Assembly (NCBI GenBank): GCA_028699715.1
Contig: JAQVUC010000014.1
Span: 1-11,036 of the forward strand
Reading direction: 5' to 3'
Origin: Anaerolineaceae bacterium
GTDB taxonomy: Bacteria > Chloroflexota > Anaerolineae > Anaerolineales > Anaerolineaceae
Length of the DNA stretch: 11,036 nt
Part shown: positions 6,670-11,036 of the stretch, one piece after another
Position numbering within the stretch: the first letter of the stretch is position 1
Layout: the number at the start of each line of letters is the position of its first letter
Position numbers and translations under genes: made by a program
The notes under the pieces: generated by a model
Databases searched by the model: none
The model's input: the letters and a program-made list of their open reading frames with translations, nothing else
What the model was told of the DNA's origin: nothing

Positions 6670-6686
6670 CTTGGTTATTAAGGGGA

Positions 6687-7133
6687 TTAGCCGATTGCTT
6701 TTTTAATCAACCTGGTTATTTCTGCCTCAACTTCGGCATTCCATTCAGTCAAGGCGTAGGAACTTGGCCAGATGGACCCTTCATCCAGCTGAGCGAGATC
6801 ACTGAAGCCAAGTGTGTTGTAACGGCTGCCAAATTTATCCCCGTTTTGGAAAAAACAGAGCACCTTACCACCCTTGGCGTAAGCCGGCATGCCGTACCAA
6901 GTCCGGCATGTCAACTCCGGGAAATGATCCTTGACCAGCTTGTGCAGTTGGGTCGCGATTTGTCTGTTTGCATCTGACATCTCGTTGATTTTTTCGAGCA
7001 CTTCCTGCTCAGACGCGGCCGCATTCTGCTTGGCTTTTAGCTCTTTTGCGCGCTGCTTCATGGCCTCTTTTTCGATTTTCGAGAAGCCTGATCCGGGAAC
7101 GTCATCCGCTTCTTGTCTATTTTTTTGGTTCAT
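6687..7133 (-). CDS. DUF1801 / YdhG-like domain protein
   Basis: The product has 148 residues. A charged, helical N-terminal part (GFSKIEKEAMKQRAKELKAK, about 16-35) precedes a compact domain with the hallmark TWYGMPAYA (78-86) and then VLCFFQNGDKFGSRYNTLGFSD (91-112). These features match the DUF1801 family, whose Bacillus member YdhG has been described as frataxin-like in fold and iron-binding. Whether this copy binds iron is not shown by the sequence, and no catalytic motif is evident. It is probably cytoplasmic, with no signal peptide or membrane segment. AAAGGAAG just upstream of the ATG supports the start. The gene stands 134 bases after the glycosyltransferase on the same strand, with no clear terminator between them. 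Confidence 0.8.
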   Translation of the reverse strand: MNQKNRQEADDVPGSGFSKIEKEAMKQRAKELKAKQNAAASEQEVLEKINEMSDANRQIATQLHKLVKDHFPELTCRTWYGMPAYAKGGKVLCFFQNGDKFGSRYNTLGFSDLAQLDEGSIWPSSYALTEWNAEVEAEITRLIKKAIG

Positions 7134-7146
7134 GGTTCTTCCTTTC

Positions 7147-7173
7147 GGAATTGATTGGATAAAAAATCAATCC
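7147..7173. repeat. Short AT-rich inverted repeat upstream of the DUF1801 gene
   Basis: ATTGATT (7150-7156) is repeated inverted as AATCAAT (7165-7171), with GG/CC extending the arms past one unpaired A. It lies directly before the ribosome-binding site of the minus-strand gene that starts at 7133. It could be an operator or a leader hairpin; neither is proven. The rest of the 7134-7267 gap shows no strong promoter pair and no terminator hairpin. Confidence 0.4.
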
Positions 7174-7267
7174 CTTATCAGGATTTTCATATAAAAGGAC
7201 CTGACTTTCAAAAATTTGTAAAATCCAGGCAGGCAGATAGAAGTTTAGCGGGGATGAGATTAAAATG

Positions 7268-8143
7268 TCAGATTTTTTTGGGTTTTAACAAGTTTTGGAG
7301 AAGCGCAAAGCCCAATTTTCCAAGCATCAGCAAGTAGTAGACCCAGTTGAACAGGAAAAAATTGTCCTTGGAAAAGTGCTTGCGGTAATACAAAAAATAG
7401 GAGCGGTGCCATTGATAGATGCTCTGCCAGGGTTGAGCTTTGGACCCGCCTTTGCCAGCGTAGTGGAGGATGCGGCTCAGAGGCACATACATTATTTTCC
7501 AACCCAATTGCCTGGCTCGCAGGCAGTAGTCACTGTCTTCCTGGTAGGCAAAAAAGCGTTCGTCAAAGTCACCAACCTCCTGCCAGGTCTGGCGGCGGAT
7601 AAACATGCACGAGCCTGAAACAGCCTTCACCTCAGCAATTTCGTCTTCTGGCAGCCAGGATTGCAGATAGCCGTTCAATTTTTTGCTCTTTGGAAACAGT
7701 TTGCCTAATTTGAAAAAGTAACCGATCACTTCCAGGGGCCGGGCCTCGCCACGGCGGGACTGCTTCTGAAAACTTCCGTCCGCATTAAGCACTTTGGGGA
7801 TGCTGATTCCTACTTCAGGATGAGCCCGTAAATACTCCAGCTGAGGGTCAAAACAATTTTCAATCAGGAGCGTGTCTGGGTTGAGTAAAAGCAAAAATTC
7901 CCCTTGAGCCAGCCGCAACATCTGATTGCTTGGCTTGGTAAACCCTAAATTGCTTTGGTTGAGGATAAGTTGAACGTCTGGGAATTCAACCTGCAGCATC
8001 TCAACCGTGCCATCCCTGGAACCATTATCGGCGACGATGATTTCATAGTCCCCTTTAGGCGGGTATTGGTAAATAGAGTTCAGGCTATCTCTCAAAAAAT
8101 CACGAGCGTCCAGTGTCAGAATGCAAATGGAAAGCTCAGTCAC
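7268..8143 (-). CDS. Family 2 glycosyltransferase, rhamnosyltransferase (WbbL)-like
   Basis: This 291-residue GT-A fold enzyme would transfer a sugar from a nucleotide donor to a growing surface glycan or lipid-linked acceptor at the inner face of the membrane. The N-terminal half shows ELSICILTLDARDFL, VADNGSRDGT (D39) and LLLLNPDT (residues 84-91), the DxD-like nucleotide and metal site. The acceptor half has VSGSCMFIRR (175-184) and FDERFFAYQEDSDYCLRARQ (193-211), with E202/D203 as the likely catalytic pair; this is the pattern of WbbL-like rhamnosyltransferases. A hydrophobic stretch at 262-286 may sit on or in the membrane. I chose GTG at 8143, where GTGACTGA overlaps the YihY stop and AAGGGG lies 9 bases upstream; an ATG at 8167 (8 residues more) is the alternative. 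It is the last gene of the GH13-YihY-GT2 group. The actual sugar cannot be read from sequence. Confidence 0.85.
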   Translation of the reverse strand: MTELSICILTLDARDFLRDSLNSIYQYPPKGDYEIIVADNGSRDGTVEMLQVEFPDVQLILNQSNLGFTKPSNQMLRLAQGEFLLLLNPDTLLIENCFDPQLEYLRAHPEVGISIPKVLNADGSFQKQSRRGEARPLEVIGYFFKLGKLFPKSKKLNGYLQSWLPEDEIAEVKAVSGSCMFIRRQTWQEVGDFDERFFAYQEDSDYCLRARQLGWKIMYVPLSRILHYAGKGGSKAQPWQSIYQWHRSYFLYYRKHFSKDNFFLFNWVYYLLMLGKLGFALLQNLLKPKKI

Positions 8144-9158
8144 CTTCCTGCACCCCTTCTTTGTCATGATCCGGATCTTCTTTCTCAATGTCAAGTTCTT
8201 GAGTATCTTCTTTATCCAGTTTGGCAGCCACGATGTGATAATTAACCGCGTGCGTCAGGTGCGCCCCCAAAAAGACGATATAGCCACTAAGGTACATCCA
8301 GGTCATCAGAGCGATGATAGAAGAAAGTGAACCATAAACCGGTTCGTAACTGGTGAATCCAGTCGAAAGCGCCCAGGTCAGTGCGCGGGTAGCCAAATCC
8401 CATAGGCCGGCTGAAACGGCAGCGCCCAACAAACGAGCCCTGAACAAAATCGATTTGTTGCGGGGGATCCAGCTGTATAGTCCATAGAAAAGCAGGAGTT
8501 TGATGACAAGTGGCAGAGCCCAGCGCAGCCAGGCGTAAAGCTGTGTGTCAACCAGAAAAATACCATTAAAGTGAATATGCTCGATTGAAAAGAAGCTTTG
8601 GATCGTATCGATTGACAATGAGCCCAGAAACAAGACCACCATGATCAGGATGATCAGCATGGCCATGGCACGGCTCTGGATAAAGCTGGGATTGCGCCCT
8701 TTGGGAAAGGCGCGGTTGATATTCACGATAATTTTGTCAAACACATTGCTGGCTGACCAGAACAGCGAAAGCATCGCCACAACTGTGATGGCTCCCCGCT
8801 GCTCCAAGACACCCGTGATCAGGTTATTGATGAAGCTTGCTGATACCGGCACCAGCTGCTGGATCATCTCTAGCAATTTTATGCGCACCAGCTCCCGCTC
8901 CAGGAATATGGAGGCGATCGAAACAGCTGCCAGCAAGATGGGAAAAATCGAAAACAAAGCGTAGTAAGACAGGCTCGCGGCCGCTTCTGGACCGCGCATA
9001 ATGGTGAAATTGTTGAAGGTGTGCCGGATGATCCCCAAGGTGCCGCCAGTGAGTTTATTTCCCTTGTAATAGGCTTTTTTCAGGAACTCACGCGCGCCCT
9101 TAAAGCGTTTTACGGTTCTGGTCAGAATATTTTTTGACCCTTCCTTCTTGTTTTGCAT
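8136..9158 (-). CDS. YihY/BrkB family inner-membrane protein
   Basis: This 340-residue protein has about six membrane segments near 64-86, 122-141, 164-184, 208-230, 242-263 and 278-300. The motif RGPEAAASLSYYALFSIFP at the first segment, and YGSLSSIIALMTWMYLSGYIVFLGAHL near the last, are typical of the YihY/BrkB family. Members were once annotated as ribonuclease BN; that activity is not supported, and the true function is unknown, possibly transport or envelope integrity. The last 27 or so residues are very acidic (DKEDTQELDIEKEDPDHDKE) and should face the cytoplasm. The ATG at 9158 has no visible ribosome-binding site and is directly preceded by TATAAT; a TTG at 9176 would add six residues. 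The gene follows the GH13 gene by 27 bases and overlaps the glycosyltransferase by 8 bases. Confidence 0.88.
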   Translation of the reverse strand: MQNKKEGSKNILTRTVKRFKGAREFLKKAYYKGNKLTGGTLGIIRHTFNNFTIMRGPEAAASLSYYALFSIFPILLAAVSIASIFLERELVRIKLLEMIQQLVPVSASFINNLITGVLEQRGAITVVAMLSLFWSASNVFDKIIVNINRAFPKGRNPSFIQSRAMAMLIILIMVVLFLGSLSIDTIQSFFSIEHIHFNGIFLVDTQLYAWLRWALPLVIKLLLFYGLYSWIPRNKSILFRARLLGAAVSAGLWDLATRALTWALSTGFTSYEPVYGSLSSIIALMTWMYLSGYIVFLGAHLTHAVNYHIVAAKLDKEDTQELDIEKEDPDHDKEGVQEGD

Positions 9159-9164
9159 AACTTG

Positions 9165-9170
9165 ATTATA
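9165..9170 (-). promoter_or_regulatory. Possible -10 element for a leaderless YihY transcript
   Basis: On the minus strand a consensus TATAAT lies 6 bases before the ATG at 9158. If used, transcription would start at about 9159, giving an essentially leaderless mRNA, consistent with the lack of a ribosome-binding site. The -35 region is poor and a TG extension is not correctly placed, so this may be chance. Confidence 0.3.
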
Positions 9171-9185
9171 AGCCAATCGGAATTT

Positions 9186-11036
9186 CTAAGAGGAGCTACT
9201 CAGCCAGATCTCCCCACCTTTTGCTAAAGCCGGGATCTTTATTTCAGTATTGGTTAGCGTTATTTGCTTGCCGCAAAACAAGCCAACTAAGTTGATGCTG
9301 CTGTCTGTTTCGACCCAGGGGCTGCGGAAGCTAAAGCCTTCTCTTATTTCACCACGGTTGGCAGTTACCAGAACTCGTTCTCCAGCAAGCAGACGTTGAT
9401 AAATAATTATGTCCTCGTCCCAATAGAGGATTTGAAAACTGCCTTGGGCAAGGATTTGATTTTCTTTTCTCAGAGCGATAAGTTTTTGGTAGAAACTGAA
9501 CAGGTCCACATCCCAAGTTGATTTATCCCAGGGGAAACAATTCCGCTGAGCAAAGCCAGCTTCATTTGACAGGCCAATTTCATCGCCGTAATAGACACAG
9601 GGCACGCCCGGGAAGGTGAATTGGATCATCACCGCCATGCGGATAAGCTCGTCATCACCCTTCAAAACACTGCCTAAACGTGAGGTATCGTGGCTGCCCA
9701 AAAGGTTGAACTGCTGCAGAGCCACAGCCCAGGGAATGGCAGCCAGATTGTCTTGCCAGGTCTTGACCAGCGTTTCGGTTGTAATCGGTTTTTCTGATAC
9801 TAATTCCGCCTTACAGCGCAGCGCGTCCAGGCTGTATCCGCTCAGCCAATGCAGGGCAGGCTCGGTAAACCCGCTGTAATTCATCACCCCATCCCAGGCA
9901 TCACCCTGCAGTTGCCCAACAGCTTCAAAGAAATTTTCTCCTATCAGATAACTTTGGGGATTGACTCTTTTTACTGCCTTGCGGATGGCAGGTAAAAGTT
10001 CAGCGTCGAGTTGATGTTCGTTATAACGCCCCAGCATGTTACCCACATCCACGCGCCAGCCATCAACGCTATAAGGCGGCAGCATCCAGGTGGCAAAAAC
10101 ACTGCTATCGCTCTCAAAAATCTCTGCTCTCATTAAAGGATCGCTGTAATTCAATTTTGGCAGGCTTCCAAACCCCATCCAGGAGACATAGTCATTATCG
10201 TTCCCAAAGAAAAAGCCACTCCGCTTAGGACTTTCGGGATCCTTGCGCGCTTCCTGGAACCAGGGGTGACCAGCCCCGCAATGGTTAGGGACAATATCCA
10301 GAATAACACGCATATCCAAGGCCTTGATGGCCTTGCTCAGCGAAACAAAGGCTTCATTACCACCCAAAGTTGGGTCCACATTGCGGAAATCAGCCACATC
10401 ATAGCGATGGTTGGTATAGGCAGTAAAAATCGGGTTCAGATACAGAGCGTTGACGCCCAGCTTTTGAAGGTGCGCCAGATTATCCTCAATCCCTTTGAGA
10501 TCGCCGCCGTAAAAAGGAAAGACCTTGCGGTTTTCCTCAACTGCCTGACCCCAGGGGTGAGTCTTGCGGCTGTAACCGGGGTAGGCTTCAATTGGTCCGT
10601 TTGGATCATTGGAGGGATCGCCATTGGCAAAGCGGTCAGGGAAAATCTGATAGAAAACTGAGTTGCTCAACCAGGGAATTTCAGGAAAATTTGCCAAAAG
10701 TTTGAAATCAAACAGACCAAAGGGCACCTGGCCGCTCACCCCGGCAGCGTTCAGCCACCAAATCTGCCCATCAGCCTGGATGGCAAAGCGGTAAAGCACA
10801 CGGGGTTCGTTGACCAAGAGCTCAGCTTCCCAGATGTGCATGCTTCCCTTTATACCAACCAGGCGCATGCTTTGAAACTGCTGTTCCCCGTTGGGGATGC
10901 TGCGCAGAACGATTTGGTCCGGATTGGCAAGGGCAGGCACTTGCAGCTTGATGCTCACTGTTTCGCCTAAAGCTGGATGGGGATTGGAGACATGATCGCT
11001 GCTGCCGGTGTGCAGACAGTCGTAGACCCATTCAGG
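9186..11036 (-). CDS. GH13 alpha-glucosidase, maltodextrin glucosidase (MalZ)/neopullulanase-like, 5' end outside window
   Basis: The frame stays open to the window edge, so a GTG at 10958 is internal; 616 residues are visible, near full length for MalZ-type enzymes. GH13 enzymes of this group hydrolyse alpha-1,4 bonds of maltodextrins and sometimes alpha-1,6 bonds. A beta-rich N-terminal domain (about 1-115) precedes the barrel, which opens with VFYQIFPDRF (127-136). Conserved regions are all present: DIVPNH (247-252), LPKLN (292-296), GWRVDVGNML with nucleophile D330, GEN with acid/base E367, and GSHDTSR with D450. FYGGDLKGI, ALYLNPIF and TFPGVPCVYYGDEIGL closely resemble MalZ, with neopullulanase as the alternative. 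No signal peptide can be judged because the start is missing; relatives are often cytoplasmic. It is the first visible gene of the GH13-YihY-GT2 group. Confidence 0.9.
   Translation of the reverse strand, partial: PEWVYDCLHTGSSDHVSNPHPALGETVSIKLQVPALANPDQIVLRSIPNGEQQFQSMRLVGIKGSMHIWEAELLVNEPRVLYRFAIQADGQIWWLNAAGVSGQVPFGLFDFKLLANFPEIPWLSNSVFYQIFPDRFANGDPSNDPNGPIEAYPGYSRKTHPWGQAVEENRKVFPFYGGDLKGIEDNLAHLQKLGVNALYLNPIFTAYTNHRYDVADFRNVDPTLGGNEAFVSLSKAIKALDMRVILDIVPNHCGAGHPWFQEARKDPESPKRSGFFFGNDNDYVSWMGFGSLPKLNYSDPLMRAEIFESDSSVFATWMLPPYSVDGWRVDVGNMLGRYNEHQLDAELLPAIRKAVKRVNPQSYLIGENFFEAVGQLQGDAWDGVMNYSGFTEPALHWLSGYSLDALRCKAELVSEKPITTETLVKTWQDNLAAIPWAVALQQFNLLGSHDTSRLGSVLKGDDELIRMAVMIQFTFPGVPCVYYGDEIGLSNEAGFAQRNCFPWDKSTWDVDLFSFYQKLIALRKENQILAQGSFQILYWDEDIIIYQRLLAGERVLVTANRGEIREGFSFRSPWVETDSSINLVGLFCGKQITLTNTEIKIPALAKGGEIWLSSSS

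Noticed and set aside
7155..7337. Small plus-strand frame of 60 residues in and beyond the 7134-7267 gap
   Set aside because: It has no ribosome-binding site, overlaps the end of the glycosyltransferase on the other strand and shows no domain or family resemblance.
8136..9158. Ribonuclease BN annotation for the YihY-family protein
   Set aside because: The name is historical; the protein is an integral membrane protein with no nuclease motif.
10266..10661. 131-residue plus-strand open frame inside the GH13 gene
   Set aside because: The minus strand carries the conserved GH13 catalytic regions over exactly this span, so the plus-strand frame is a shadow.
10959..11036. GTG at 10958 as the true start of the GH13 gene
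   Set aside because: The 26 codons upstream are open and read like the conserved N-terminal lead-in of such enzymes (PEWVYD, VSNPHPALGETV), so the start lies beyond the window.

Overview
This is a compact stretch of bacterial chromosome with moderate GC content. It holds ten protein-coding genes, two of them cut by the window edges, and gaps of 134 bases or less. The mix suggests an anaerobic, possibly fermentative, free-living bacterium: a clostripain-type peptidase, a YqhD-type NADPH aldehyde reductase, a small Crp/Fnr-type regulator and a cytoplasmic-type GH13 glucosidase. The wording of the clostripain fragment resembles proteins I associate with Chloroflexota (Anaerolineae). That assignment is inference from memory and is only moderately secure. 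I see no mobile element, CRISPR array, tRNA or rRNA.

Layout. (1) 1-1425, plus strand: 3' part of a clostripain (peptidase C11) gene, ended by a strong hairpin terminator that it shares with the convergent gene on its right. (2) 1491-2925, minus strand: a DUF998 membrane protein behind a Crp/Fnr-family regulator. (3) 2926-3386: a 87-base divergent control region, then a 108-residue cupin gene on the plus strand with its own terminator. The control region holds a perfect 14-base dyad of Crp/Fnr geometry. It is centred exactly 41.5 bases before the predicted cupin transcription start and lies in the predicted leader of the regulator's own mRNA. (4) 3418-5376, plus strand: trpS followed with zero spacing by a cation diffusion facilitator transporter whose metal-site residues are of the manganese type. 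(5) 5452-6618, plus strand: a YqhD-like NADPH-dependent aldehyde reductase with a hairpin terminator. (6) 6687-7133, minus strand: a DUF1801/YdhG-like protein. (7) 7268-11036, minus strand: a GH13 maltodextrin glucosidase/neopullulanase-like enzyme (5' end outside the window), then a YihY-family membrane protein, then a family 2 glycosyltransferase. These are tightly spaced and probably co-transcribed in that order.

How the parts work together. Most genes look like ordinary housekeeping or stress functions: tRNA charging, metal export, aldehyde detoxification, alpha-glucan breakdown and envelope glycan assembly. The part most worth attention is the regulator/cupin pair, where operator position, promoter shape and gene orientation together suggest a small self-contained circuit that activates the cupin and represses the regulator. 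No clearly new multi-gene system is visible. The other notable points are the predicted Mn2+ specificity of the transporter and a possible leaderless start for the YihY gene.
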